From Acidimicrobiia bacterium (GTDB lineage Bacteria > Actinomycetota > Acidimicrobiia > IMCC26256 > PALSA-610), in contig DATBAK010000039.1 of NCBI GenBank assembly GCA_036271555.1, forward strand, positions 1 to 64,000: DNA of 64,000 bases, given 5' to 3'. Position numbers and translations under genes: made by a program. How positions within the stretch are numbered: the stretch's first letter is position 1; each line of letters begins with the position of its first letter. Under the pieces are notes generated by a model. It searched no databases and was not told where the DNA came from. It saw only the letters and a list, made by a program, of their open reading frames with translations. Below are positions 57,397-64,000 of the stretch, piece by piece.

Positions 57397-58584
57397 TCAA
57401 CGGGGCTCACGCGGGAGCCCGAGCACCCGCTCGCCGATGATGTTGCGTTGGATCTCGCTGGAACCGGCGTAGATCGTCTCCGCGCGGCTCGCCATGAAGC
57501 TGTGGTGCAACTCGTCGAGCTCGTAGTCGCCGCCGGGCTTGCCGCCGATGACCATCGCGTCGGTGCCGAGCACCGCCATCTCGGTCTCGCCGAGCGCGCG
57601 GTGCCACGACGTCCAGTAGAGCTTGCCGATGCTCGCCTGCGGACCGATGACGCCGCGCTGCACCAGGTCGGTGAGCATGCGCATGCCGTTGTAGCGCATG
57701 ATCTGCACGCCCGCGTAGTGACCCGCGAGGCGTTCGCGGATCGCGGGATCCTGCGCGCTGCCGTTGCGCTGCGCGATCTCGATGACCTCGGCGAGCTCGC
57801 GCTCGAAGCCGAGCTGCTGCGACATGAACGCGGTGCCCCGCTCGAAACCGAGCGTCGCCATCGCGACCTTCCACCCCTGCCCGACCTCGCCGAGCACGTG
57901 GTCGCGCGGCGTGCGCGCGCCGTCGAAGAAGACCTCGTTGAACTCGGCCGAGCCGGTCATCTGGCGCAGCGGCCGCACCTCGATGCCGGGCTGGTGCATG
58001 GGCACGAGGAGGTACGACAGCCCGTGGTGCGCGGTCGAGCCGGGCTCCGTGCGCACGATCGCGAAGCACCAGTCGGCGCGGTGCGCGAGCGTCGTCCAGA
58101 CCTTCTGTCCCTCGATCACCCACTCGTCGCCGTCGAGCGTGGCGCGGGTCTGCACGTTGGCGAGATCGCTGCCCGCGTTCGGCTCGGAGAATCCCTGGCA
58201 CCAGAGCTCGTCGGCGGCCTGGATGCGGGGCAGGTGCCGGCGCTTCTGCTCGTCGGTGCCGTAGGCGATGAGCGTCGGCGCGAAGAGGCCCTCTCCGAAG
58301 AACGACACGCGCGCCGGCGCGTCGGCCTTCGCGTACTCCTCCTGGAAGACGACCTGCTGCGCGAACGACGCGGCGCGGCCGCCGTACTCCTCGGGCCACG
58401 ACAGGCCGACCCAGCGGTCGCGGCCGAGCAGCCGCTCCCACTCGAGGCGCGTGTCCCAGCCGGTCTCGTCGGCGGGACCGCCGCGGCTCCCGAGCGTCGC
58501 GAACTCACCCTTGAGGTGCTCGGCCAACCAGGCCCGCACCTCGGCGCGGAAGGCCGCCTCCTCGGGCGAATCGCGGAAGTCCAT
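57397..58584 (-). CDS. Acyl-CoA dehydrogenase (FadE-like), subunit 2
   Basis: ATG 58584 (MDFRDSPEEAAFRAEVRAWL) gives 395 residues; longer frames upstream lack family character. Motifs: WCQGFSEPNAGSDLANVQT, MTGSAEFNEVFFDGARTP and YAGSSEIQRNIIGERVLGL. Together with the next gene it probably forms a heteromeric dehydrogenase for a long, branched or ring-containing acyl-CoA. Upstream are a TAGCGT hexamer (58595-58600) and a GACCGAGCGGTC palindrome, a common operator form for TetR regulators of lipid breakdown in actinobacteria. The regulator is not in the window. Confidence 0.94.
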   Translation of the reverse strand: MDFRDSPEEAAFRAEVRAWLAEHLKGEFATLGSRGGPADETGWDTRLEWERLLGRDRWVGLSWPEEYGGRAASFAQQVVFQEEYAKADAPARVSFFGEGLFAPTLIAYGTDEQKRRHLPRIQAADELWCQGFSEPNAGSDLANVQTRATLDGDEWVIEGQKVWTTLAHRADWCFAIVRTEPGSTAHHGLSYLLVPMHQPGIEVRPLRQMTGSAEFNEVFFDGARTPRDHVLGEVGQGWKVAMATLGFERGTAFMSQQLGFERELAEVIEIAQRNGSAQDPAIRERLAGHYAGVQIMRYNGMRMLTDLVQRGVIGPQASIGKLYWTSWHRALGETEMAVLGTDAMVIGGKPGGDYELDELHHSFMASRAETIYAGSSEIQRNIIGERVLGLPREPR

Positions 58585-58594
58585 GCGGCTGGCG

Positions 58595-58600
58595 ACGCTA
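58595..58600 (-). promoter_or_regulatory. -10 element candidate TAGCGT
   Basis: TAGCGT on the minus strand ends ten bases before the ATG at 58584, so the leader would be at most a few bases long. Confidence 0.45.
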
Positions 58601-58603
58601 ATG

Positions 58604-58615
58604 GACCGAGCGGTC
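58604..58615. promoter_or_regulatory. TetR-type operator candidate GACCGAGCGGTC
   Basis: GACCG and CGGTC are perfect half-sites around a two-base centre. The site lies immediately upstream of the -10 hexamer for the acyl-CoA dehydrogenase, so a bound repressor would block transcription. Confidence 0.5.
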
Positions 58616-58747
58616 AAGTATCCAGGTGGTGCGGTGCTCATGCGGCTCCGAGCTGCGGTGCTCGATCCCGATGCGCGCACGATGGACGCGAAGCCGACCG
58701 CGCCTCCGCTCTCCGCCGTCGACGCCTCGGCCGACGGCCCGCACCGA

Positions 58748-58753
58748 TACGCT
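58748..58753 (+). promoter_or_regulatory. Leaderless-type -10 element TACGCT
   Basis: TACGCT ends six bases before the GTG at 58760. Confidence 0.55.
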
Positions 58754-58759
58754 CTTCGC

Positions 58760-59368
58760 GTGCGTCCGGCCCACTACGAATCGACCGCGGTGCGGGTCGA
58801 CAAGGTCGTCGTCGGGCCCTACGAGAACAACGCGTACGTCGTGCGGTGCACGGCGACGGGCGACGCGATCCTCGTCGACGCCGCGAACGAGCACGAGCTG
58901 CTCGTGCCGTTGTGCGAGGCACTCGGCGTGCGCCGCGTGCTCACCACGCACGGCCATTTCGACCACATCCAGGCCGTCACCGCGTGTCGCGACGCGGGTC
59001 TCGAGGTCGGGGTCGCCGCCGAGGACGCCAAGATGCTGCCGTCGTACGACTTCGTGATCGCCGACGACGACGTGATCGCGGTCGGCGACCTTCGCCTGCA
59101 CGCGATCCACACGCCCGGCCACACGCGCGGCTCGACCTCGTTCGTGCTCGACGGCGAACCGCTCGTGTTCACCGGCGACACGCTGTTCCCCGGCGGTCCC
59201 GGCAACACGAAGTTCGAGGGCGCGAGCTTCGAGCAGATCATCGACTCGATCGACCACCGGCTCCTCACGCTGCCGGTCGACATGCTCGTGCTCCCCGGCC
59301 ACGGTCTCGACACGACGGTCGGCACCGAACGGCCGCACATCCAGGAGTGGGTCGACCGCGGCTGGTAG
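58760..59368 (+). CDS. Metallo-beta-lactamase-fold hydrolase (glyoxalase II-like)
   Basis: GTG 58760, preceded at six bases by TACGCT, gives 202 residues and removes a long unconserved extension that an earlier in-frame start would add. Metal ligands are in THGHFDH, HTPGHTRGS, FTGDTLFPGG and LPGHG, the complete set for a two-zinc hydrolase. The closest known types are hydroxyacylglutathione hydrolases and related thioesterases; in an actinobacterium the thiol would be mycothiol or another. It may be co-transcribed with the kinase 51 bases downstream. Confidence 0.92.
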   Translation: MRPAHYESTAVRVDKVVVGPYENNAYVVRCTATGDAILVDAANEHELLVPLCEALGVRRVLTTHGHFDHIQAVTACRDAGLEVGVAAEDAKMLPSYDFVIADDDVIAVGDLRLHAIHTPGHTRGSTSFVLDGEPLVFTGDTLFPGGPGNTKFEGASFEQIIDSIDHRLLTLPVDMLVLPGHGLDTTVGTERPHIQEWVDRGW

Positions 59369-59419
59369 CGCGCGGTGCCCGGGCCCCGAAACCCTGCTGG
59401 GGCGGAGGGGCGGTTCGAC

Positions 59420-60370
59420 GTGAGCACCGGGCGGCATCCGAATCACCGCGAGCTCGCGTCGCTGCCGCCGGAGTTGCGGCGCACGACGGTGCCGCCCGCG
59501 GTGCGCGACTGGATCGCACGCGCGACGGGCGCGTCGGTCGTGCGCGTCGACCGGCTCGCGGGCGCGTCGTCGACGGCTGTGCACGGCCTCACCCTCTCCG
59601 ACGGCGCGCGCGCAGTGCTGCGCCGCTACGTGTGGCCCGGTTTTCTCATCGACGAGCCCCTCGCGCCGGTACGCGAGGTCGCTGCCTTGCGGTTCGCGCA
59701 CGCGCGCGGGTTGCCGGTTCCCGAACCGATCGCAGCCGACGCGACCGGGGCTGCGATCGGCGACGGCATCCCCGCGCTCCTGATGAGCTTCGTACGCGGA
59801 CGCGCGATCGCGGAGCCCGACCTGCACGCGCTCGCCGAAGTTGCGGCGACGATCCACTCGATCGACGCCGACGCGCTCGGGCACGACTACTTCCCCTGGT
59901 ACGAGTCGTACGACCTGCGGCCGCCCGCGAGCTCGACGTGGCCCGAGCTGTGGGAGACCGCCGACGCGCACCGGCGCGCCGCGCGGCCGCCGTACGAGCC
60001 CCGCTTGATCCACCGCGACTTCCACCCCGGCAACGTGCTCTGGTCGCGCGGCCGCGCGACCGGTGTCGTCGACTGGGCCAACGGCTGCCGCGGCCCGTGG
60101 GGCTGCGACATCGCGCACTGCCGCGCCAACCTCGTGTCGCTCTCCGGTCCGGACGCGGCCGACCGCTTCCTCGCCGAGTACGAGGCGCTGACCGGTCGGC
60201 GCTACGACTGGTTCTGGGAGATGGCGTCGATCCTCGAGCACGATGCGGAGTGGTGGACGCCGGCGCGCCTCGCGGAGTCCGAGCCGCGGCTCGCGCGCGC
60301 AGTCTCCGAGATCACGACCTTGCCCCGACGACCGTCCCGTCGACGCGATCGCGGCGCCGCGCGTCCATAG
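59420..60370 (+). CDS. APH-fold phosphotransferase (aminoglycoside/choline kinase-like)
   Basis: GTG 59420 after GGAGGGG gives 316 residues. The catalytic loop is LIHRDFHPGNVLW with the DW of GVVDWANGCRGPWGCDIAH as metal-binding segment, as in APH-family kinases. The N-terminal lobe has RLAGASSTAVHGL. The substrate is unknown; most such proteins in soil and water bacteria are not antibiotic-resistance genes, so I make no such claim. It ends two bases before the convergent gene at 60372. Confidence 0.9.
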   Translation: MSTGRHPNHRELASLPPELRRTTVPPAVRDWIARATGASVVRVDRLAGASSTAVHGLTLSDGARAVLRRYVWPGFLIDEPLAPVREVAALRFAHARGLPVPEPIAADATGAAIGDGIPALLMSFVRGRAIAEPDLHALAEVAATIHSIDADALGHDYFPWYESYDLRPPASSTWPELWETADAHRRAARPPYEPRLIHRDFHPGNVLWSRGRATGVVDWANGCRGPWGCDIAHCRANLVSLSGPDAADRFLAEYEALTGRRYDWFWEMASILEHDAEWWTPARLAESEPRLARAVSEITTLPRRPSRRRDRGAARP

Positions 60371-60371
60371 G

Positions 60372-62750
60372 TCAGCCGACGGGAACGGGCGCCTCGGCGA
60401 GCGGCGCGGGCGGCTCGTCGGCGGCGATCGGTGACGACCAGCGGCCGACCGCGGCGTGCAGCGCGGCGACGACGTAGCAGAGCGCGCCGCAGAGCGTCGC
60501 GACGCGGAAGCCGAGGAACAGCGCGATCGCGACGCCGAGCACCGACGCGACGACGGAAGCGAGTCCGTTCACCGCCCACGCGTACGGAATCGCGGTCGCG
60601 AACTGCGCCTCGAGCCGGTGGATGCCGATCGGCATCGCGAGGCCGAGCAGGAACCCGACCCCTCCGATCACGACGACCGACACCAGCAACCGCAGCGCGA
60701 ACGGTTGACGGATGAGCGCGGCGAGCAAGGGCTGCAACGCGAACGCGAGCACGACGAGCACGCCGATCGCGCTCGTGAGACCGATCAGCAGCACGCGACG
60801 GTTCAGCCCGAACCGCGGGGTCATGTACGCGCCGACACCGGAGAACGTGAGCAGCGCGAACAGCACGACCGACAGCGAGTACGTCGGGAACCCGAGGAAC
60901 AGCACGAACCGTTGGATCAACACGATCTCGGTGAGCAGGTACCCGAGCCCGATCGCGCCGAAGAACACGAGCGAGCTCGCGCTCGGCGCGCCGCCCGAGC
61001 GCCGTAACAGCACGAGCGGTGCCGCGAACGCGACGAGCCCGCAGCCGAGCAGCGTCAGCAACGTGACGAGCAGGATCGTCACCGGATCGTTCTTCGGCGC
61101 GCCCGCGGGCGGGTTCAGGATCGAGCCGAGCTTGCGCATGCTGAAGAAGAACGGCTGATCGTCGGTCGGCGGGCACACGTTGTACGTGTAGCTCTTGCAG
61201 AACGTCTGCCAACCCTGCGTGTGGATCGTGGCCCACTCGGCGTCGTACGGGCCGCCCGGTGCGAACATCACGCTCGAGTTGCGCTGCGCCGCGAGCGTCT
61301 TCAGCGCGTCGAGCTCCGCGGGCGTCCACGGCCGCAGGCGCGCGAGCACGGTCTCGAACTCGGAGCCGAGCAGGTCGTGACCGCGCAGCACGACGACGTT
61401 GCGTTCGGGGTTCGAGATTCCGCGGTGCTGCAACGCACCCAACGCCAACACCGTGACGCGCACGGCCTCCGGGCCCACCAGGTGCCGCAACCGGCTGACG
61501 CTCAGGATGCCGTTCGGGTCGAGATGGTCGAAGTACTCCTCGAACGCCTCGCGCGTGTAGAGGTTGCTCTCCGTGAGCGCGAAGCCTTCGGCCGAGTCGG
61601 CGCTCAACGTGTCGGTGAACCCGATGTGGATCTCGTTGTACTTGGTCGAACGGCGCGCGAGCACGGCGCGCCCGTCGCCGATGCTCGTGCTGACGTGCGG
61701 CCGCGAATACGGCGATCCGGAGAACGACCCGAGCTGGTGGTCGACGAGGTCGCGGATCGCAGCGTTCAGCTCGATCACGTCGACGTTCCCGATGCCCGAC
61801 GACAACGCGTTATAGATGTCGCGTCCACCACCGCCACCGATGATGAGCGCGCGTCCGCCGCGTTCGAGCGAGAAGCCCACGCTCTGCGGCCCGAGCGAGA
61901 GGTCCTTCCAGTTCGGCAGCTTGCCGTTCACGACCGCGGGGACCGGCGCCCACGCCTGGTCGTACACGATCGCGCCACCGCTGCCGCGCCCGGGCCCGAC
62001 CTTGTACCCGAGCACCCGGCTGAGCGGCGTCCACTTCTCACTCACGCTGATGTGGTTGCCGGTGAAGTAGTTGCGCGGCATCGCGACGAGCCCCGTGGTC
62101 AACGACAGCGTGAACAGCACGACGGCCGTCACGAGCCCGACGCCTGCGGTCCAACGCATGCGCGCGGCACCGGCTCCGGACGCGGCGAAGAGCAACGCGG
62201 CCGCGGCGACGACGACACCGAGTCCGACGAGCAACGCCGGGGGCTTGATGATCGCCATCGCCGGCACCGAGATCAACGCACCGATGCCCGCGCCGACGAG
62301 ATCCGCGCTGTACACGCTGCCGATGGCGGCGCTGTACGAGCGGATCGCGAGCGTCACGACGACACCGGACGCGAACGCGGGCAGCGCCGCGAGAACGGTC
62401 GCGAGCGCGAGCGTCCACGCGAAGTTCCCCGACGGCCCGGCGCCCGACTGGTAGCCCTGGCTGAAGTGCAGGCGCACGATCACGAGCGCGAGCACGACCA
62501 GCAGCGCGGCGTAGATCAGCGACCACGTCGCCATGTTGATCTCGACCGAGCGGCGTTCGAACCACGTCGGTCGCGCGTACACATAGAGGCCCGCCGCGCC
62601 GATACCGAGCAACGAGAGCGAGATCGCGAGGAACCCGTAGTGGTAGGCGAGCTGCGCCGCGAGGGTCCGGGTCAGCGCGACCTGGAAGGTGAGGCTGCTG
62701 CCGGTCACGAGGGCCAGCGCGCTCAAGACGCGCACGCCGGGCCGACTCAT
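60372..62750 (-). CDS. Membrane-embedded spermidine-synthase-like protein
   Basis: A 792-residue polytopic protein. About seven N-terminal helices are followed by a soluble domain (about 260-540) with RALIIGGGGGRDIYNAL and VIELNAAIRDLV, the nucleotide-binding motif of spermidine-synthase-like and SAM-binding proteins, then six or seven C-terminal helices. True spermidine synthases are soluble and smaller; members with flanking helices are common in actinobacteria and have no established activity. TAGAGT ends six bases before the ATG, another leaderless-type start. Confidence 0.83.
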   Translation of the reverse strand: MSRPGVRVLSALALVTGSSLTFQVALTRTLAAQLAYHYGFLAISLSLLGIGAAGLYVYARPTWFERRSVEINMATWSLIYAALLVVLALVIVRLHFSQGYQSGAGPSGNFAWTLALATVLAALPAFASGVVVTLAIRSYSAAIGSVYSADLVGAGIGALISVPAMAIIKPPALLVGLGVVVAAAALLFAASGAGAARMRWTAGVGLVTAVVLFTLSLTTGLVAMPRNYFTGNHISVSEKWTPLSRVLGYKVGPGRGSGGAIVYDQAWAPVPAVVNGKLPNWKDLSLGPQSVGFSLERGGRALIIGGGGGRDIYNALSSGIGNVDVIELNAAIRDLVDHQLGSFSGSPYSRPHVSTSIGDGRAVLARRSTKYNEIHIGFTDTLSADSAEGFALTESNLYTREAFEEYFDHLDPNGILSVSRLRHLVGPEAVRVTVLALGALQHRGISNPERNVVVLRGHDLLGSEFETVLARLRPWTPAELDALKTLAAQRNSSVMFAPGGPYDAEWATIHTQGWQTFCKSYTYNVCPPTDDQPFFFSMRKLGSILNPPAGAPKNDPVTILLVTLLTLLGCGLVAFAAPLVLLRRSGGAPSASSLVFFGAIGLGYLLTEIVLIQRFVLFLGFPTYSLSVVLFALLTFSGVGAYMTPRFGLNRRVLLIGLTSAIGVLVVLAFALQPLLAALIRQPFALRLLVSVVVIGGVGFLLGLAMPIGIHRLEAQFATAIPYAWAVNGLASVVASVLGVAIALFLGFRVATLCGALCYVVAALHAAVGRWSSPIAADEPPAPLAEAPVPVG

Positions 62751-62756
62751 CGGCGA

Positions 62757-62762
62757 ACTCTA
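62757..62762 (-). promoter_or_regulatory. Leaderless-type -10 element TAGAGT
   Basis: TAGAGT on the minus strand ends six bases before the ATG at 62750. Confidence 0.6.
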
Positions 62763-62814
62763 TCCGTGGCCGTCGGCGCGCTCCCGGGATGCGCGCCGCG
62801 CCTTCCGGCGCGAC

Positions 62815-63291
62815 TCAGTCGTCGGTCACGCCGTCGATCTGCTCCCGCAGGATGTCGCACTGGCCTGCGTGGCGCGCGATCTCCTCGATCATGTGCGCGC
62901 AGATACGGCGGAGCGAGATGCGCTCGTCCTCGCCCGGGTTCTCGCGCGCCGCGCGCGTCGACAGATCAGGGCAGGCGCGCACGATGTCGTCGCTGCGCGC
63001 GCACTCGGCGCGGTACGCGGCAACGAGCTCGGCGCGCGTCACGCCGCGTGGCACCTCCATCGAGTAGTCGCGCTCGAAGTCCTCGCCGAGGAACACGAAG
63101 CGAAACCAGTGCGCCTCGACCACGGTGAGGTGCTGGACGGTGCCGAGCAAGTTGGTTCCCGACGGCACACCCGGCCGCCGCGCCCGCTCGTCGTCCACGC
63201 CCTCCGACGTTCGTACCACCGCGTTGCGCATCTTGTTCATGTAGTGAATGAGGACGTCGCGCTCGTTGCCGACGAGGTCCGGCTGCGTCAC
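62815..63291 (-). CDS. DinB/DUF664 family protein
   Basis: GTG 63291 overlaps the rhodanese stop as GTGA; 158 residues. HLTVVEAHWFRFVFLGED and ICAHMIEEIARHAGQCDIL carry the histidines expected to bind a metal. It is related to the protein at 47180-47689 but not a recent duplicate. Its coupling to a rhodanese suggests sulfur or thiol chemistry; that is inference. Confidence 0.85.
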   Translation of the reverse strand: MTQPDLVGNERDVLIHYMNKMRNAVVRTSEGVDDERARRPGVPSGTNLLGTVQHLTVVEAHWFRFVFLGEDFERDYSMEVPRGVTRAELVAAYRAECARSDDIVRACPDLSTRAARENPGEDERISLRRICAHMIEEIARHAGQCDILREQIDGVTDD

Positions 63292-63713
63292 GCCGGCGCC
63301 GTCCGATCGGTGCAGGTTCCTGCGGGCACGATCGGCAGCCCCGCGGCGCGCCACGCGCCGAACCCGCCGTCGAGATCGGTCGCGCCGGCGAGTCCGAGGT
63401 CGAGCAAGGTCGCGGCCGCGAGGCTCGACGCGTAGCCCTCGTTGCACACCACGATCACCCTCTGGTCGCGGTCGCGCAGCTCCGGGATCGCGACCGCCGG
63501 AGCAGACGGCGCGAGGCGCCACTCCAACACGTTGCGGGCGACCACGATCGCGCCGGGGATCTCACCATCGGCCGCGCGCTGCTCGATCGGGCGCGTGTCG
63601 ACGACGAGCGCGCCCGCGTCCAACGCGCGCGCGGTCTCTTCCGCGGTCACGCGCACGAAGCGCGCACGCGCGGCCGCGAGGAGTTCGTCTGCATTCCTCG
63701 CGGCCGCGTGCAC
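63288..63713 (-). CDS. Rhodanese-like sulfurtransferase
   Basis: GTG 63713 after GGGAG gives 141 residues; a longer frame upstream overlaps the neighbouring gene. The rhodanese fold is seen in GALVVDTRPIEQRAADGEIPGA and the active-site loop VIVVCNEGYASSLAA, with the catalytic cysteine present. DLDGGFGAWRAAGLP closes the domain. It moves sulfur from a donor to an acceptor such as cyanide or a protein; the partner is unknown. It sits 11 bases after the substrate-binding protein gene and overlaps the DinB gene. Confidence 0.87.
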   Translation of the reverse strand: MHAAARNADELLAAARARFVRVTAEETARALDAGALVVDTRPIEQRAADGEIPGAIVVARNVLEWRLAPSAPAVAIPELRDRDQRVIVVCNEGYASSLAAATLLDLGLAGATDLDGGFGAWRAAGLPIVPAGTCTDRTAPA

Positions 63714-63724
63714 TTCGGCTCCCG

Positions 63725-64000
63725 TTACGACGACAGCCCTTGGTCCTTCAACCACTGTGAGGCCGCGTCCTTCGGGTCGAGCTTCTGACTGCCGTTGATC
63801 TCGGCGTTCAGCTTGTTGTACTCGTCCGTCGTGAGCTTCGCGTTCACCGCGTCGATCGCGCCGCTCAGGTCGCTGCTGTCGACCGACTGCCGCCACACCG
63901 CGACGACGGCGTCCGCGGGTTGCAGGCCCTTGTCGTCCTGCAGCTGCACGAAGTCCTTGTCGAGCACGCTGCTCCCGGAGAACAGCAGGCCGACCTGGAT
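63725..64000 (-). CDS. ABC transporter substrate-binding protein (glycine-betaine/OpuAC type), C-terminal part
   Basis: Only the last 91 codons and the stop are in the window; the gene runs past the right edge. The segment LQDDKGLQPADAVVAVWRQ and the ending DPKDAASQWLKDQGLSS are characteristic of OpuAC-type osmoprotectant-binding proteins. It would bind a quaternary amine for uptake. The permease and ATPase are not in the window and may lie to the right. Confidence 0.8.
   Translation of the reverse strand: MQVGLLFSGSSVLDKDFVQLQDDKGLQPADAVVAVWRQSVDSSDLSGAIDAVNAKLTTDEYNKLNAEINGSQKLDPKDAASQWLKDQGLSS

Noticed and set aside
127-60241. Many long open frames antisense to or overlapping the listed genes
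   Set aside because: At this GC content stops are rare in all frames; these translations are Arg, Ala or Ser-rich, lack domains, and overlap genes with clear families.
59420-60370. APH-fold gene as an antibiotic-resistance determinant
   Set aside because: The fold covers many kinases; no aminoglycoside-specific motif or resistance context is present.
60372-62750. Membrane protein as polyamine biosynthesis gene
   Set aside because: Flanking helices and absence of polyamine-binding residues that I can identify make a true spermidine synthase unlikely.

Overview
The window is about 70% GC, packed edge to edge with genes on both strands, with GTG and TTG starts almost as common as ATG, many 4-base stop/start overlaps (GTGA, ATGA, TTGA) and many genes that appear to be leaderless. 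Together with the protein families (decaprenyl-phosphoryl-arabinose enzymes, DUF664/DinB proteins, paired acyl-CoA dehydrogenases, and secreted proteins with GYWLL..DGG..SFGDA repeats) this points to a high-GC actinobacterium, possibly of the Acidimicrobiia. That placement is inference. No rRNA, tRNA, CRISPR array, phage or transposase gene was recognised.

Bases 1-47122 are one very large cell-envelope glycan region. It contains six GT-C-like multipass membrane proteins (239-3453, 27638-31912, 35887-40381), about ten cytosolic GT-B glycosyltransferases (4442-6636, 18337-21691, 22884-26384, 41376-43738), three GT2 enzymes (7441-8361, 33877-35736), five class I methyltransferases or relatives, a Wzx-type flippase, a GtrA protein and a UPF0104-type membrane protein. 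In its middle is a decaprenyl-phosphoryl-arabinose set (UbiA-type phosphoribosyltransferase, DprE1, DprE2) followed by a HAD phosphatase (9960-13688). Sugar-nucleotide genes are an Rmd-like reductase (26494-27393) and a UDP-sulfoquinovose synthase (32169-33353). The region ends with a Wzm/Wzt ABC exporter whose ATPase has a C-terminal carbohydrate-binding-type domain, next to a coiled-coil methyltransferase (43735-47122). I read it as synthesis, flipping, capping and export of one or more surface polysaccharides, probably including arabinose and possibly sulfoquinovose and deoxyhexose.

Bases 47180-49572 hold small housekeeping or unknown genes (DinB/DUF664, alpha/beta hydrolase, DUF1802, a 73-residue protein). 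Bases 49644-54485 encode tyrosine breakdown: homogentisate dioxygenase and fumarylacetoacetase on the plus strand, 4-hydroxyphenylpyruvate dioxygenase with a heme-oxygenase-fold protein on the minus strand, and an Lrp/AsnC regulator. Bases 54486-54925 have no ordinary gene but contain a 13-codon ORF behind a nearly full-length match to the 16S anti-Shine-Dalgarno tail, followed by a strong hairpin. Bases 54926-64000 carry a membrane-anchored unknown, an EEP-family hydrolase, two acyl-CoA dehydrogenases with a TetR-type operator candidate, a metallo-beta-lactamase-fold hydrolase, an APH-fold kinase, a membrane spermidine-synthase-like protein, a second DinB protein, a rhodanese and the end of an osmoprotectant-binding protein.

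Two genome-wide patterns stand out. At least twelve genes begin 6-9 bases after a TAnnnT hexamer, a leaderless-mRNA arrangement. GC-rich repeats recur in the gaps, some abutting or containing start codons, and one repeat carries a ribosome-binding site and start codon shared by two unrelated genes.
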